Positions 1 through 9,611 of a DNA stretch of 64,000 bases are shown piece by piece. Made by a program: the position numbers and the translations under genes. A model generated the notes under the pieces. That model ran no database searches and was not told the origin of the DNA. It was given only the letters and a program-made list of their open reading frames with translations. Position 1 is the first letter of the stretch. Each line of letters starts with the position of its first letter. The DNA comes from Enterobacteriaceae bacterium LSJC7 (GTDB lineage: Bacteria; Pseudomonadota; Gammaproteobacteria; Enterobacterales; Enterobacteriaceae). Location of the stretch: assembly GCA_000302695.1 (NCBI GenBank), contig AMFN01000023.1, positions 18,565 through 82,564 of the forward strand. Reading direction: 5' to 3'.

Positions 1-673
1 GCCACAGGGTAGGGAAGATGGTTTTCTCCGCGCTCATATCGACCAGTTGCGCACCACGGGCGCGTAAGCGCTGCCAGACATGCTGTGGCACGGAGTCATC
101 GAGATAAACACGGCAGGTCCAGTGCGGGAACAGCTCACGCGCGACATCGACGTTTTTCACCATCGTTTCGCAGTAGCGCGGCTGTGCGCCGTACAGACTA
201 AAAGAGATAATGTTTTTTTCCGCATGCGCCGCATCAAACGGCTTCGGCGCGCCGTCAGGCAAGGCTAACGCAGGCGTGCGGCTAAAGCGGGCATCCGCCT
301 GGCTAAGCGACTCGCAGCCGTAGCGGCGCACTTCATCGTCCTTTTTCAGCCAGCCACAGACCTCGGTAAAGCCATCCAGCCAGGTTTCAGAAGCGCTATC
401 GCGCTGCGGCGACTGGTAAATCCGGCGATACACTTTGTAGGACTTTTCATAGTCTTTTAACCGCATCAGGCAGAGTGCGTAATCGCTTTTCACCTGAAGA
501 TTATTCGGCATTTCAGAAAGCACTATCTCACAGCAGCGTGCGGCTTCCGCGTAATCCTCCTGCGCCATGGCAGTACGAAAACGAGTCGCCATGGTGTTGA
601 GCTTATCCTGAATTCTGGACGTATCTTGCGAATGACGCGCCCCGAAACGGCGCTGTTGAAAAGTAGAACGCAT
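1..673 (-). CDS. TPR / glycosyltransferase-like protein (partial, C-terminus outside window)
   Basis: The open frame runs off the left edge, so only the first 224 or so residues are seen. The N-terminal part (residues about 25-130) is helical and TPR-like, with repeated A-x-x-Y/C and L-x-x-Y-E-K patterns. From about residue 160 it changes to a block starting NIISFSLYGAQPRYCETM and continuing with FPHWTCRVYLDDSVP, which resembles glycosyltransferase-like proteins of surface-polysaccharide loci. I chose the ATG at 673 because AAGG lies about 8 bases upstream; an in-frame ATG at 694 lacks a ribosome site. In E. coli the neighbour of udp on this side is rmuC, so this gene is an accessory insertion. 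Function is inferred only from fold resemblance. Confidence 0.7.
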   Translation of the reverse strand, partial: MRSTFQQRRFGARHSQDTSRIQDKLNTMATRFRTAMAQEDYAEAARCCEIVLSEMPNNLQVKSDYALCLMRLKDYEKSYKVYRRIYQSPQRDSASETWLDGFTEVCGWLKKDDEVRRYGCESLSQADARFSRTPALALPDGAPKPFDAAHAEKNIISFSLYGAQPRYCETMVKNVDVARELFPHWTCRVYLDDSVPQHVWQRLRARGAQLVDMSAEKTIFPTLW

Positions 674-744
674 CCCTGGAACCTTTTTATTCATTTATCT
701 GATGAAGGTGGCGCATTCCGGCGTATCCGAAATGCGCTAACACG

Positions 745-1506
745 TTACATCAGACGACGGGCAGCCTCCACCACGATTTTCACAGCATGGCTTTCCGTCT
801 GCTTCATGGTGGCCGCATCAGGAATTTCCTGCTGCGTACGGTTAACGATAACGCCCGCCACCATACCCGCGCGCAGCCCCTGGCTTGCACACATAGTCAG
901 AAGCGTGGCGGACTCCATCTCATAGTTCATCACGCCCATCTGCTGCCACGCTTCCATTGACCCCTGGAAGCGGCGCACAACGCGACCTGAGAAGGTATCG
1001 TAGCGCTCCTGGCCCGGATAGAACGTATCAGAAGAGGCGGTAATGCCAATGTGGGTGGTGGCACCGACGGCTTTCGCTGCCTCAACCAGCGCGGTGGTAC
1101 AGGCAAAATCAGCGACAGCCGGGTATTCCATTGGCGCAAAGTGCAGGCTGGCACCGTCAAGGCGCACCGAGCCGGTGGTCACCAGCACATCACCCACGTT
1201 GATATGCGGCTGAATCGCCCCGGTGGTGCCCACGCGCAGGAATGTGCGAATACCCAGCTGCGCCAGTTCCTCAACAGCAATGGAGGTCGACGGACCGCCA
1301 ATGCCGGTAGAACACACAATGACCGCTTTGCCGTCAATCTCGGCGCGCCAGGTGGTAAATTCACGGTGCGATGCCAGCTTCACCGGATTATCCATCAGCG
1401 CCGCTATCTTCTCCACCCGCTCAGGGTCGCCCGGCACGATAGCCAGCGTCGCGCCCTGCAGGCAGCTTTTGGTAAGACCAAGATGAAAGACATCAGACTG
1501 AGACAT
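745..1506 (-). CDS. udp: Uridine phosphorylase
   Basis: Cytosolic enzyme of pyrimidine salvage that splits uridine with phosphate into uracil and ribose-1-phosphate. The 253 residues match the family length. Visible are the phosphate-binding GDPERV motif near residue 26, the RVGTTGAI motif near 91, and the NYEMES segment near residue 194 that binds the ribose and base. The ATG at 1506 has AGGAG 7 bases upstream. The gene stands alone, divergent from dlhH, and the upstream region carries paired CRP sites around a CytR site, as expected for a nucleoside catabolic gene. Identity is very secure. Confidence 0.98.
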   Translation of the reverse strand: MSQSDVFHLGLTKSCLQGATLAIVPGDPERVEKIAALMDNPVKLASHREFTTWRAEIDGKAVIVCSTGIGGPSTSIAVEELAQLGIRTFLRVGTTGAIQPHINVGDVLVTTGSVRLDGASLHFAPMEYPAVADFACTTALVEAAKAVGATTHIGITASSDTFYPGQERYDTFSGRVVRRFQGSMEAWQQMGVMNYEMESATLLTMCASQGLRAGMVAGVIVNRTQQEIPDAATMKQTESHAVKIVVEAARRLM

Positions 1507-1549
1507 GACAGGCTCCTTGTGGAATCGGATATGAGTGTAGCAAAGCGGT

Positions 1550-1644
1550 ACTGTAACGAAGCTACGGATAAATTTTCGTGATGCATTTCACCATGAATGA
1601 AACGCGTTGCATCATCCGAACTATTATTAGCTACACAAGTCACA
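1550..1644 (-). promoter_or_regulatory. udp promoter with CRP-CytR-CRP operator
   Basis: Read on the minus strand, a -10 like hexamer TACAGT lies at 1555-1550. A near-consensus CRP site (GGTGA-N6-TCACG) lies at 1592-1577, centred about 41.5 bases before the predicted start. A weaker CRP site (TGTGA-N6-TAGCT) lies at 1644-1629, 52 bases further up. Between them at 1612-1597 is ATGCAAC-GC-GTTTCAT, an inverted pair of CytR-type GTTGCAT octamers. This is the established layout of CytR-repressed, CRP-activated nucleoside genes. The sites are read by eye; binding is inferred. Confidence 0.75.
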
Positions 1645-1760
1645 AAACAGAGGGCAAATTCTGTATACCCCCCAGGGTTATGGCGACTTTTGCCACACAA
1701 CTGTTAATGCTGTTCGGGCTATAGTTAGCTGACTGCGCTAAATCAGGTACGGAGAGACCC

Positions 1761-2588
1761 ATGACAGATAACACAACACACAATAAACCGGGCGGCGGTT
1801 TCGCACCGGCTGTATCACCTGCCTCCCCCACTGCCATTCATACCCCAGACGACAACCTGCACGCCGGTGAAACCACCGTTCCCACGCGCGGCGAAAGCAT
1901 GCCCGCGTATTTTGCCCGTCCGAAAGGCGAAACCGCCGACCTGCCGGTGGTTATCGTGGTGCAGGAGATTTTTGGGGTACATGAACATATTCGCGATATC
2001 TGCCGCCGCCTGGCGCAGCAGGGCTATCTGGCCGTAGCTCCCGAGCTGTATTTTCGCCAGGGCGACCCAAACGACTATGACGATATCCCCACGCTGTTCA
2101 ACGAACTGGTGATGAAGGTGCCGGATGCGCAGGTGCTGGCCGACCTCGACCATGTTGCCAGTTGGGCTGCGCGCCACGGCGGCAACGCCAACCGCCTGTT
2201 GATTACCGGTTTTTGCTGGGGCGGGCGCATCGCGTGGCTGTATGCCGCCCATAATCCGCAGCTTAAAGCCGCCGTTGCGTGGTATGGCCGCCTGACCGGC
2301 GATAAATCGCTAAATTCGCCAAAGCATCCGGTGGATATCGCCACGGAACTTAGTGCGCCCGTGCTGGGCTTATACGGCGCAAAAGACACCGGGATCTCGC
2401 TTGAATCGGTCGAGACTATGCGCCAGGCGCTGCGTGCGGCCAATGCCAACGCGGAGATTGTGGTGTATCCCGATGTGGGCCATGCGTTCAACGCCGACTA
2501 TCGCCCGAGCTACGATGCCGAAGCAGCACAGGATGGCTGGCAGCGCATGCTGGCGTGGTTCGAGCGCTACGGTGCTGGCAAAGCATAA
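1761..2588 (+). CDS. dlhH: Dienelactone hydrolase family protein
   Basis: An alpha/beta-hydrolase of the dienelactone hydrolase family (E. coli YsgA/DlhH), physiological substrate unknown. It has 275 residues, close to 271 in E. coli. The nucleophile is Cys152 in the GFCWGG elbow, and the probable triad is completed by Asp209 (GAKD) and His241 (VGHAF). The first 35 or so residues are a low-complexity tail with no signal peptide. Start ATG follows GGAGAG. It lies alone between divergent udp and convergent metE. Confidence 0.93.
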   Translation: MTDNTTHNKPGGGFAPAVSPASPTAIHTPDDNLHAGETTVPTRGESMPAYFARPKGETADLPVVIVVQEIFGVHEHIRDICRRLAQQGYLAVAPELYFRQGDPNDYDDIPTLFNELVMKVPDAQVLADLDHVASWAARHGGNANRLLITGFCWGGRIAWLYAAHNPQLKAAVAWYGRLTGDKSLNSPKHPVDIATELSAPVLGLYGAKDTGISLESVETMRQALRAANANAEIVVYPDVGHAFNADYRPSYDAEAAQDGWQRMLAWFERYGAGKA

Positions 2589-2620
2589 CGCCCCGCCGTG
2601 CAAGCGAGGCTGATATAACG

Positions 2621-2645
2621 ACCGGGAGGCCATGTGCCTCCCGGT
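2621..2645. terminator. Hairpin between convergent dlhH and metE
   Basis: A perfect 10-bp stem (ACCGGGAGGC / GCCTCCCGGT) with a 5-base loop sits between the two stop codons. There is a short T tract (TTTT) a few bases beyond on the plus strand, so it most likely ends dlhH transcripts and may act on metE too. Confidence 0.65.
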
Positions 2646-2651
2646 GGCGTT

Positions 2652-4913
2652 TTACGCACCACGCAGATTTTGCGCGGCCTGCACCATGTTGGCGAGCGCT
2701 GCACGGGTTTCCGGCCAGCCACGGGTTTTAAGGCCGCAGTCCGGGTTCACCCACAGCCGCTCTGCCGGGATGCGCTGCGCCGCTTTTTTCAGTAGCGCCT
2801 CAATCCACTCCACGCTCGGCACGTTTGGCGAGTGGATGTCATACACACCCGGCCCAATTTCGTTCGGATAGTCAAACTCTTCAAACGACTCCAGCAGTTC
2901 CATATCCGAGCGTGACGTTTCAATGGTTATCACGTCGGCATCCAGCGCGGCGATGGAATCCATGATGTCGTTGAACTCGCAGTAACACATATGGGTGTGA
3001 ATCTGGGTTTCGTTGCGGGCCACCGCCGCGTTCAGACGAAACGCGTCCACCGCCCAGCTCAGGTACGCCTCCCAGTCACTGCGCTTGAGCGGCAGCCCCT
3101 CACGCAGCGCCGGTTCATCAATCTGGATAATGCCAATCCCGGCGGCTTCCAGGTCTGCGACTTCGTCACGCAGCGCCAGCGCAATCTGTTTGGCGATGGT
3201 TTCACGGCTCACGTCTTCACGCGGGAACGACCAGCACAGAATGGTTACCGGCCCGGTCAGCATGCCTTTCACCGGCTTATCGGTCAGCGACTGCGCGTAT
3301 TTTGCCCACTCTACGGTAATGGGCTGCGGGCGGCTCACATCGCCAATCACCACCGGCGGCTTCACGCAGCGCGAACCGTAGCTCTGCACCCAGCCGTTCT
3401 GGGTGAAGACAAAGCCGTCCAGGTGCTCGCCAAAGTATTCCACCATGTCGTTACGCTCGGCTTCGCCGTGGACCAGCACATCCAGCCCCAGGCGCTCCTG
3501 CTCCTGCACCGCCTGTTTGATGTGCTCTGCGATGCCGGTACGGTAGTGGTTGGCATCCAGGTTGCCTTTTTTGAAGTCGAGGCGCAGACCGCGAATTTCG
3601 GTGGTTTGCGGGAAAGAGCCAATGGTGGTGGTCGGCCAGTCCGGCAGTTTGAAGCGTGCACGCTGGGCTTCGGCGCGTACCGGGTACGCATTCGCGCGCT
3701 GGCTGTCGCGGGCGGTGATAGCCGCCAGACGTTTTTCCACCGCCGGGTTGTGCACGCGGCTGGAGCTACGGCGAGCCTGAATCGGCGCACTCCACGCGCT
3801 GATTTTTGCGCTATCACCGCTGTTGAGCGCATCGCGCAGCAGCGCCAGTTCCTCACATTTTTGCAGCGCAAAGGCAAACCAGCTTTTCACTTCCGCATCC
3901 AGACGCGTTTCCACGCTGAGATCGATTGGGCTGTGCAGCAGCGAGCAGGAAGACCCCACCCAGAGCGCGCGTTTGCCCACCAGCGCGTTAACCTGCGCGT
4001 ATTTTTCGCTCAGATCGGCGCGCCAGACGTTGCGCCCGTTGACCACGCCTGCGGAGAGCAGCCAGTCGGCAGGCAGGCGGCGATGCAGTTCGTTCACGTC
4101 ATCGCGGCCGTGCACCAGGTCTACGTGCAGCCCCTGCACCGGTAGCGCGGTAATGGTATCGAGATTTTGCGTCACGCCTTCAAAGTAGGTGGTCAGCAGC
4201 AGCTTGACCTTGCCCGTCAGCGCGGCATAAGCCGGTTCAAACGCCTCCAGCCACGCCTGCGGCAGTTCCAGCACCAGCGCCGGTTCATCAATTTGCACCC
4301 ACTCCACGCCACGTTTTGCCAGTTCTGCCAGCACCTGCTGGTACACCGGCAAGATATCGTTAAGCAGCGACAGACGGTCAAACGCCTCGCCCTTCACTTT
4401 GCCCAGCCACAGGTAGGTGACCGGTCCCAACAACACTGGCTTCACGTTATGGCCCAGTGCGAGCGCTTCATCCACCTCATCAAGCAATTGTGTCCAGGTC
4501 AGGGCGAACTGCTGGCCTTTGGTAAATTCTGGCACCATGTAGTGATAGTTGGTGTTAAACCATTTGGTCATTTCTGCCGCAGCCGCAGGCTCACCGCTCG
4601 GCGCGCGACCGCGGCCAATACGAAACAGCGTGTCGATATCCACAACGCCGTCTTTGTTCTGGTGGCGCGCAGGCACGTTACCCAGCAGCAGGCTGGTGGT
4701 GAGCACATGATCGTACCAGGCGAAGTCGCCAACCGGCAGCAGGTCAATACCGGCGTCTTTCTGTTGCTGCCAGTGGCGAGCGCGCAACTCGCGGCCAACG
4801 GCCAGCAGTTCTTCACGCGAGCTGTTGCCCGCCCAGTAGCTTTCCTGCGCTTTTTTCAGTTCGCGGCGCAGACCGACGCGAGGGAAACCGAGAGTGTGGT
4901 TGCGAATAGTCAT
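2652..4913 (-). CDS. metE: Cobalamin-independent methionine synthase
   Basis: 5-methyltetrahydropteroyltriglutamate-homocysteine methyltransferase, the last step of methionine synthesis without B12. The protein of 753 residues has the two-barrel organisation of the family. Zinc and homocysteine ligands are seen in HMCYCEF (about residue 641) and in [11 protein letters not shown] (about 726). The ATG at 4913 gives the [14 protein letters not shown] start and has GGAG 7-8 bases upstream; an upstream in-frame extension to 4949 lacks support. It is divergent from metR, its activator, and the leader contains an ERIC element and starts near MetJ boxes. Confidence 0.98.
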   Translation of the reverse strand: MTIRNHTLGFPRVGLRRELKKAQESYWAGNSSREELLAVGRELRARHWQQQKDAGIDLLPVGDFAWYDHVLTTSLLLGNVPARHQNKDGVVDIDTLFRIGRGRAPSGEPAAAAEMTKWFNTNYHYMVPEFTKGQQFALTWTQLLDEVDEALALGHNVKPVLLGPVTYLWLGKVKGEAFDRLSLLNDILPVYQQVLAELAKRGVEWVQIDEPALVLELPQAWLEAFEPAYAALTGKVKLLLTTYFEGVTQNLDTITALPVQGLHVDLVHGRDDVNELHRRLPADWLLSAGVVNGRNVWRADLSEKYAQVNALVGKRALWVGSSCSLLHSPIDLSVETRLDAEVKSWFAFALQKCEELALLRDALNSGDSAKISAWSAPIQARRSSSRVHNPAVEKRLAAITARDSQRANAYPVRAEAQRARFKLPDWPTTTIGSFPQTTEIRGLRLDFKKGNLDANHYRTGIAEHIKQAVQEQERLGLDVLVHGEAERNDMVEYFGEHLDGFVFTQNGWVQSYGSRCVKPPVVIGDVSRPQPITVEWAKYAQSLTDKPVKGMLTGPVTILCWSFPREDVSRETIAKQIALALRDEVADLEAAGIGIIQIDEPALREGLPLKRSDWEAYLSWAVDAFRLNAAVARNETQIHTHMCYCEFNDIMDSIAALDADVITIETSRSDMELLESFEEFDYPNEIGPGVYDIHSPNVPSVEWIEALLKKAAQRIPAERLWVNPDCGLKTRGWPETRAALANMVQAAQNLRGA

Positions 4914-4945
4914 TTTTCTTCTCCATGTTGTCCGGGATTCCAGCG

Positions 4946-5073
4946 CCAAACTCTAAATAATTCGGTTTGCAGGAAGGCGGCGACGCAGCGAGTCTCCGGG
5001 AGCTTACTCAAGTAAGTGACCGGAGTGAGCGAGGAAAGCCAACGCATCTGCAAGCTGAATTATGACGAGTTTT
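4946..5073. repeat. ERIC repeat (full length) in the metE-metR intergenic region
   Basis: About 128 bp with the ERIC core GAGCTTACTCAAGTAAGTGA-like palindrome and terminal inverted repeats ATAATTCGGTTTGCAG (4957-4972) and CTGCAAGCTGAATTAT (5048-5063); the outer arms CCAAACTC and GAGTTTTGG extend the symmetry. Size and sequence fit the enterobacterial ERIC/IRU family (127 bp). It ends directly at the first MetJ box and lies between the operator and the metE start codon, so it is probably transcribed as part of the metE leader. Confidence 0.9.
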
Positions 5074-5097
5074 GGACGTCTGGATGTTTACACATCT
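5074..5097. promoter_or_regulatory. MetJ operator (three tandem met boxes)
   Basis: Three consecutive 8-mers, GGACGTCT, GGATGTTT and ACACATCT, resemble the met box AGACGTCT at 7, 5 and 6 of 8 positions. They overlap the -35 of the predicted metR promoter and lie at the likely metE start site, so MetJ with S-adenosylmethionine could repress both genes. Confidence 0.75.
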
Positions 5098-5115
5098 ATA
5101 TTTGCCGGGTACTGT
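5087..5115 (+). promoter_or_regulatory. Predicted metR promoter
   Basis: TTTACA (5087-5092), a 17-base spacer, and TACTGT (5110-5115) form a sigma-70 type promoter pointing into metR. The -35 is covered by the met boxes. Confidence 0.55.
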
Positions 5116-5148
5116 ATATTCCTCAAGCGCAAATTGTTCATGGCCAAG

Positions 5149-5161
5149 TGAAGGACTTTCA
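5149..5161. promoter_or_regulatory. Candidate MetR half-site pair TGAA-N5-TTCA
   Basis: TGAAGGACTTTCA fits the MetR recognition pattern exactly. It overlaps the metR ribosome-binding site (GGA) and the first base of the start codon, so it may be an autoregulatory site or a coincidence of the Shine-Dalgarno sequence. Confidence 0.4.
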
Positions 5162-6114
5162 TGATTGAGATAAAACATCTGCGAACCCTGCAGGCGCTGC
5201 GCAGCAGCGGGTCACTGGCGGGGGCGGCGGCGGTGCTGCATCAGACGCAGTCGGCGCTGTCGCATCAGTTTAGCGACCTGGAACAGCGCCTCGGCTTTCG
5301 GTTATTTGTGCGTAAAAGCCAGCCGCTGCGCTTTACGGCACAGGGCGAGATTTTGCTGCGCCTGGCAGAGCAGGTGTTGCCGCAAATCAGTCGTGCACTA
5401 CAGTCCTGCAACGAACCGCAGCAAACCCGGCTGCGCCTGGCCATTGAATGCCACAGTTGCATTCAGTGGCTCACGCCTGCGCTTGAGCAGTTCCGCACAC
5501 TGTGGCCACAGGTAGAAATGGATTTTCATTCTGGGGTGACTTTCGATCCGCAGCCTGCCCTACAGCAGGATGAGCTGGATATTGTGTTAACGTCTGACAT
5601 CCTGCCACGCAGCGGCCTGCACTATTCGCCGATGTTCGATTATGAGGTGCGGCTGGTACTGGCAAGCGATCATCCGCTGGCGGGCAAAACCCACATCCAG
5701 CCCGAAGATCTGGCAAACGAGACGTTACTGATTTACCCGGTGCAGCGCAGTCGCCTTGATATCTGGCGTCACTTCCTGCAACCGGCTGGGGTCAGCCCGG
5801 CACTCAAAAGTGTGGATAACACGCTACTGTTGATTCAGATGGTGTCGGCGCGCATGGGCATCGCCGCGCTGCCGCATTGGGTGGTGGAAAGCTTTGAGCG
5901 CCAGGGCCTGGTGGTGACCAAAACCCTGGGCGAAGGACTGTGGAGCCGCCTTTACGCCGCCGTGCGCGACGGCGAGCAGCGCCAGCCGGTGACGGAGGCG
6001 TTTATTCGTTCGGCGCGCAATCACGCCTGTGAGAATCTGCCGTTTGTGCGCAGCGCGGAGCGACCCAGCGCCGATGTACCCACAGCGAAGCCAGTATCAC
6101 CGCTCCACCCATAA
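5161..6114 (+). CDS. metR: LysR-type activator of methionine genes
   Basis: Homocysteine-responsive transcription factor that activates metE and related genes. The 317 residues equal the E. coli length. An N-terminal winged helix-turn-helix (residues about 1-60, with [15 protein letters not shown] as recognition region) is followed by the periplasmic-binding-protein-like effector domain. It is divergent from its target metE. The 3' end overlaps the convergent yigM gene by 113 bases, so the C-terminal 37 codons are read on both strands. Confidence 0.97.
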   Translation: MIEIKHLRTLQALRSSGSLAGAAAVLHQTQSALSHQFSDLEQRLGFRLFVRKSQPLRFTAQGEILLRLAEQVLPQISRALQSCNEPQQTRLRLAIECHSCIQWLTPALEQFRTLWPQVEMDFHSGVTFDPQPALQQDELDIVLTSDILPRSGLHYSPMFDYEVRLVLASDHPLAGKTHIQPEDLANETLLIYPVQRSRLDIWRHFLQPAGVSPALKSVDNTLLLIQMVSARMGIAALPHWVVESFERQGLVVTKTLGEGLWSRLYAAVRDGEQRQPVTEAFIRSARNHACENLPFVRSAERPSADVPTAKPVSPLHP

Positions 6115-6901
6115 GAAAACTCGGCCAGTGGGGCTGCTGCTGCCAGATGGCAAGATTAACCAGCAGCCCCGCCGGGACATGCATGTTATTCATGATACCA
6201 AGCGTACCGGCATCCACCTGAGTTGCACCGTAGTTCCACATAAAATACCCAAGCCCGGATGCGACCAGGCCCAGCCACACCAGAATGCCCCACTGTAGCC
6301 CGGTGCTCGGTAATTTTTGCGGATTGCCCAGCGCAAACCACGCCACCAGCGCCACAAGAAATGCCCCCAGATAGAACCAGGAAAAGGCGCAGTGCTGCGG
6401 CATAGGGCTGACTTCCATCAGTCGCTTATAGCCCACCATACCGATAGCAAAACTGATATTAGCAAGCTGCACCAGCAGCAGGCCGGTCCAGAAATGATCG
6501 CTGATGCGGTCGTAGCGGATGATGGCCGCACCCAGCACAGCCAGCAGCGCACTCAACGCGTAGCTCCAGCGCAGCCTGCGCCCGCTCATCAGGTCATAGA
6601 TAAGCGTGATGTACAGCGGCGTAAGCACGGTAAAGAGCAGGAACTCAGACACCGAAAGATAGAGATAAGCCTGGAAGCTCAGCAAATACATAATGCCCAG
6701 CTGTAGCGCGCCCACCAGCATGTACATCACCAGCGTTTTAAGTGGATAGCCGCGCACGCGCAGAAACGGCAAAAACACCAGCGCCGCCAGCCCTACGCGC
6801 ATCAGCACGGAGAAATAGCTGTCCACGTGGCCCGCCAGATATTCGCCAATCAGGCTAAAGGAAAACGCCCACAGAATAGTGGTAATGATAAGTAGCGCCA
6901 C
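6002..6901 (-). CDS. yigM: EamA/DMT family transporter (biotin transporter YigM)
   Basis: Inner-membrane protein with about ten hydrophobic helices arranged as two EamA repeats. E. coli YigM is described as a high-affinity biotin importer. I use the GTG at 6901 ([15 protein letters not shown]), preceded by GCGGAG about 7 bases upstream; this gives 299 residues, the E. coli length, whereas an ATG at 6958 adds 19 polar residues with no match. The 3' end overlaps metR in antisense by 113 bp. Confidence 0.92.
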   Translation of the reverse strand: MALLIITTILWAFSFSLIGEYLAGHVDSYFSVLMRVGLAALVFLPFLRVRGYPLKTLVMYMLVGALQLGIMYLLSFQAYLYLSVSEFLLFTVLTPLYITLIYDLMSGRRLRWSYALSALLAVLGAAIIRYDRISDHFWTGLLLVQLANISFAIGMVGYKRLMEVSPMPQHCAFSWFYLGAFLVALVAWFALGNPQKLPSTGLQWGILVWLGLVASGLGYFMWNYGATQVDAGTLGIMNNMHVPAGLLVNLAIWQQQPHWPSFLMGGAVILASLWVHRRWVAPRCAQTADSHRRDCAPNE

Positions 6902-6980
6902 GTTGTGCTCCGCCTCAGGCTCCAGGGTGTCCCGGCCTGTTGAATTATAGTGAGGCAAGCATTGTAGCGAACAATGAGGT

Positions 6981-7011
6981 TGACGAATGGTCGATATTAA
7001 ACCATTCGTCA
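6981..7011. terminator. Hairpin between yigL and yigM
   Basis: A perfect 11-bp inverted repeat (TGACGAATGGT / ACCATTCGTCA) with a 9-base loop follows the yigL stop codon. There is no good U tract on the minus strand, so it may be an RNA-stabilising hairpin or a weak terminator. Confidence 0.5.
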
Positions 7012-7019
7012 GACAAAAA

Positions 7020-7826
7020 TTACTCCGCGTTCAGAAATAAGCGGCGCAGGTAATGCGGTACCGCATCGTCAGCGTTAGTCCCAATCACTTCCAGCTCCGC
7101 CAGTAAATCCTTCAGGCGCTGATGGGCATTGCCCATGATGCAGCCCTTACCTGCCATAGAGAGCATCTCTTTGTCATTCATGCCGTCGCCAAAGGAAATG
7201 CACTCTTTAAGGCTATAGCCCATTGCTTTGGCAACTGCCTCCAGCGCATGGCCTTTGGAGACGCCGCCCGCCATCACTTCAAGGCAGGTCACGGTTGAAA
7301 AACTGACGTTCACCCGGTCGCCCCAGCGTGCATTAATAGCCTGCTCCAGCGGCAGCAGTTTGTCGTGATCGTCACAGGTAAAAAACACTTTGCTGACGCC
7401 GTCGGTTTCGAGCAAACCAGGCTCAAACAGCTGATAGCTGAACTCGCCTTCCTGAAAATACTCCATCATTTCCGGGCGATGGCGGCTCATAAACCAGTCG
7501 TCGCCGCGATAAACGTTGGTGATAATGTGGGCATCGTCGCGCACCACACCGTACAGGTCGGCGGCAATGTCGCGGTCCAGATCGTGGGTAAACACCAGGT
7601 TGCCGTCGGTGTCGTGCACGCGCGCTCCATTGGAGGTGATCATGTAGGCGCGAATTTCCAGGCTGTCGCGGATCTGGGCCACATCAATGTGATGACGACC
7701 AGTGGCGAAGACAAAATGCACGTCGCGCTCGGTCAGCAGTTTCAGGGTTTCTTTGGCGTAAGGCGTAAGAACATGGGCAGGCGACAGCAGCGTGCCGTCT
7801 AAATCAGATGCAACAACCTGGTACAT
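7020..7826 (-). CDS. yigL: HAD-family sugar/pyridoxal phosphate phosphatase
   Basis: Cytosolic Cof-type HAD phosphatase; E. coli YigL dephosphorylates pyridoxal phosphate and sugar phosphates and helps in glucose-phosphate stress. The catalytic DLDGTLL motif is at about residues 8-14, SNGA marks motif II, and GDGMND near the C-terminus is motif IV. The start MYQVVASDLDG at 7826 fits E. coli; an ATG three codons earlier (7835) has AGAGG closer to it and is also possible. It directly follows pldB with a few bases between them and is probably co-transcribed. Confidence 0.93.
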   Translation of the reverse strand: MYQVVASDLDGTLLSPAHVLTPYAKETLKLLTERDVHFVFATGRHHIDVAQIRDSLEIRAYMITSNGARVHDTDGNLVFTHDLDRDIAADLYGVVRDDAHIITNVYRGDDWFMSRHRPEMMEYFQEGEFSYQLFEPGLLETDGVSKVFFTCDDHDKLLPLEQAINARWGDRVNVSFSTVTCLEVMAGGVSKGHALEAVAKAMGYSLKECISFGDGMNDKEMLSMAGKGCIMGNAHQRLKDLLAELEVIGTNADDAVPHYLRRLFLNAE

Positions 7827-7856
7827 AGGGTTCATTCTACCTCTGGAGTCAGTCAA

Positions 7857-8855
7857 TCAGTTGTGCCGGTCGAAGAAATCAACAATGGCATTGAGTGCAA
7901 TAGCGCGCATCTCGTCCGTTTCAAACAGGATCTCGTGAAACGCACCGGTAATGGTTAGCGGTGTTTCCCCTTCGCAGGGGTTGCCTGCCGCCACGCGCTC
8001 GGCGCAGAAGCGGTCGTGCATCCGGTTATCCACCACGCGGTCATCTTCTGCCTGTATCAGCAGCATCGGCGTGGTGGTCTGGGCCGCGTGGGCAATCACC
8101 TGCTCACCGGCAAGGATACCTTCGCGCACCCAGTGGTAAGTCGGTCCACCGACGCGCAGGCTCGGATCGTCGGCATAAAAACGCAGGTTGCGACGATAGC
8201 GCTCACGGCTGTGGGTCAGCACGTTAAGACCAAACGGCAGCGCGCGCCAGCGACCGGTGCCAATGGCGTAATTTTCGCGGATACGCTGATGGCCTTCGGC
8301 CCAGTCGAGGATGTGGCGCACCATCCACTCCGGCAGACGCAGCACAATGCCAAACATTGGCGCGCACAGCGCCACGGCATCAAACGCCTGCGGGTTGCGC
8401 TGCAAAAACAGCGTGGTAATCGCACCGCCCATCGAATGGGCCAGCGCGTAGCGCTTACGCCACGGGCCGTCCGCGATTTCGCGCTGCCACAGCAGCTCCA
8501 GGTCATCCACATAGTCACTGAATTTCACCACGTGGCCCCGGTGTGTGTCCGACAGCATGCGCCCGGAGCGCCCCTGGCCACGGTGGTCAATAATCAGCAC
8601 GTCAAAACCACAGTGGAACAAGTCCCAAGCGAGCTCCGCATACTTGACGTAGCTTTCAATGCGACCTGGCGAAATCAGCACCACACGGTCGTGCTGTGGC
8701 GCCAAAAAACGCACAAAGCGCAACGGCACGCCGTCCACGCCAACCAGTTCGCACTCTTCCCGTTGCTGCCAGAAGTCCATCAATGGACCCATGGTAAAAG
8801 CAGCAAATGCTTTCTCCCTGTTCAGCCAACTCTTTTTATGCTGAGACTCCGGCAT
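7857..8855 (-). CDS. pldB: Lysophospholipase L2
   Basis: Alpha/beta-hydrolase that hydrolyses lysophospholipids at the inner membrane. The nucleophile elbow is AHSMGGA (about residue 129), followed by the acid in QAEDDRVVD and the histidine in GAFHEILFE. I take the ATG at 8855 because a strong GGAGG lies 8 bases upstream and the start then aligns with E. coli PldB; the frame is open to ATGs at 8900 and 8933 without clear ribosome sites. The protein has 332 residues, slightly shorter than the 340 of E. coli because the C-terminal tail is trimmed. Operon with yigL. Confidence 0.92.
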   Translation of the reverse strand: MPESQHKKSWLNREKAFAAFTMGPLMDFWQQREECELVGVDGVPLRFVRFLAPQHDRVVLISPGRIESYVKYAELAWDLFHCGFDVLIIDHRGQGRSGRMLSDTHRGHVVKFSDYVDDLELLWQREIADGPWRKRYALAHSMGGAITTLFLQRNPQAFDAVALCAPMFGIVLRLPEWMVRHILDWAEGHQRIRENYAIGTGRWRALPFGLNVLTHSRERYRRNLRFYADDPSLRVGGPTYHWVREGILAGEQVIAHAAQTTTPMLLIQAEDDRVVDNRMHDRFCAERVAAGNPCEGETPLTITGAFHEILFETDEMRAIALNAIVDFFDRHN

Positions 8856-8959
8856 TCTTGCCGCCTCCGCGCGTGGAATATCGCTTTTTTTCTGGCTCAT
8901 GGAATAACCATAAACAATACCGTATTGTGGCATAAACAGACGCCCAGCGGGAGTTTCAC

Positions 8960-9580
8960 ATGAGTTTTGAATGGTGGTGTACCTACCTGCTTACCACCCT
9001 GATTCTGAGCCTGTCCCCGGGCTCAGGCGCGATTAACACCATGACCACTGCCATCGGTCACGGCTACCGCGGTGCTGTGGCATCAATTAGCGGTTTGCAG
9101 GTTGGCCTGTCGGTTCACATTGTGCTGGTTGGTGCCGGGCTGGGCGCGCTGTTCTCGCGCTCGGTGCTGGCATTTGAGGTGCTGAAATGGGCCGGTGCCG
9201 CTTACCTTATCTGGCTCGGCATCCAGCAGTGGCGGGCGGCGGGAGCAGTTGATTTGAATACGCTGGCGCGAACCCAGCCGCGTAGCCAGTTGTTCCGCCG
9301 CGCGGTGTTTGTGAACCTGACTAACCCGAAAAGCATTGTTTTTCTGGCGGCGCTGTTCCCGCAGTTTATCGTGCCGCATCAGCCCCAGGCGGCGCAGTAC
9401 CTGATTCTCGGCGTCACAACCGTTGCTGTCGATATTCTGGTGATGATTGGCTACGCCACGCTTGCCAAACGCATTGCCGGCTGGCTGAAAGGACCGCGCC
9501 AGATGGGCGCGCTCAACCGGGTCTTTGGCTCACTGTTTATGTTGGTTGGCGCACTGCTTGCAAGCGCGCGCCATGCCTGA
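8960..9580 (+). CDS. rhtB: Homoserine/homoserine lactone efflux protein
   Basis: LysE-family inner-membrane exporter of homoserine and its lactone, 206 residues as in E. coli. Hydrophobic segments lie at about 5-27, 40-62, 70-90, 115-137, 148-170 and 185-204, and the conserved [11 protein letters not shown] motif is near residue 18. It is divergent from pldB and convergent with the paralogous exporter gene rhtC. Start ATG has GGGAG upstream. Confidence 0.95.
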   Translation: MSFEWWCTYLLTTLILSLSPGSGAINTMTTAIGHGYRGAVASISGLQVGLSVHIVLVGAGLGALFSRSVLAFEVLKWAGAAYLIWLGIQQWRAAGAVDLNTLARTQPRSQLFRRAVFVNLTNPKSIVFLAALFPQFIVPHQPQAAQYLILGVTTVAVDILVMIGYATLAKRIAGWLKGPRQMGALNRVFGSLFMLVGALLASARHA

Positions 9581-9586
9581 GAAGAC

Positions 9587-9603
9587 GCCGGGCGCAGCCC
9601 GGC
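9587..9603. terminator. Hairpin between convergent rhtB and rhtC
   Basis: A 7-bp GC stem (GCCGGGC / GCCCGGC) with a 3-base loop lies in the 31-base gap. There is no T run, so termination activity is uncertain. Confidence 0.4.
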
Positions 9604-9611
9604 ATCGGCGG

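Noticed and set aside
2991-4145. Long open frame (384 codons) on the plus strand opposite metE
   Set aside because: Mirror of the GC-rich codon pattern of metE; composition is rich in R, H, Q and A, no family resemblance, no ribosome site.
8016-8963. Open frame of 315 codons opposite pldB
   Set aside because: Antisense shadow of pldB with no recognisable domain; ends inside rhtB start.
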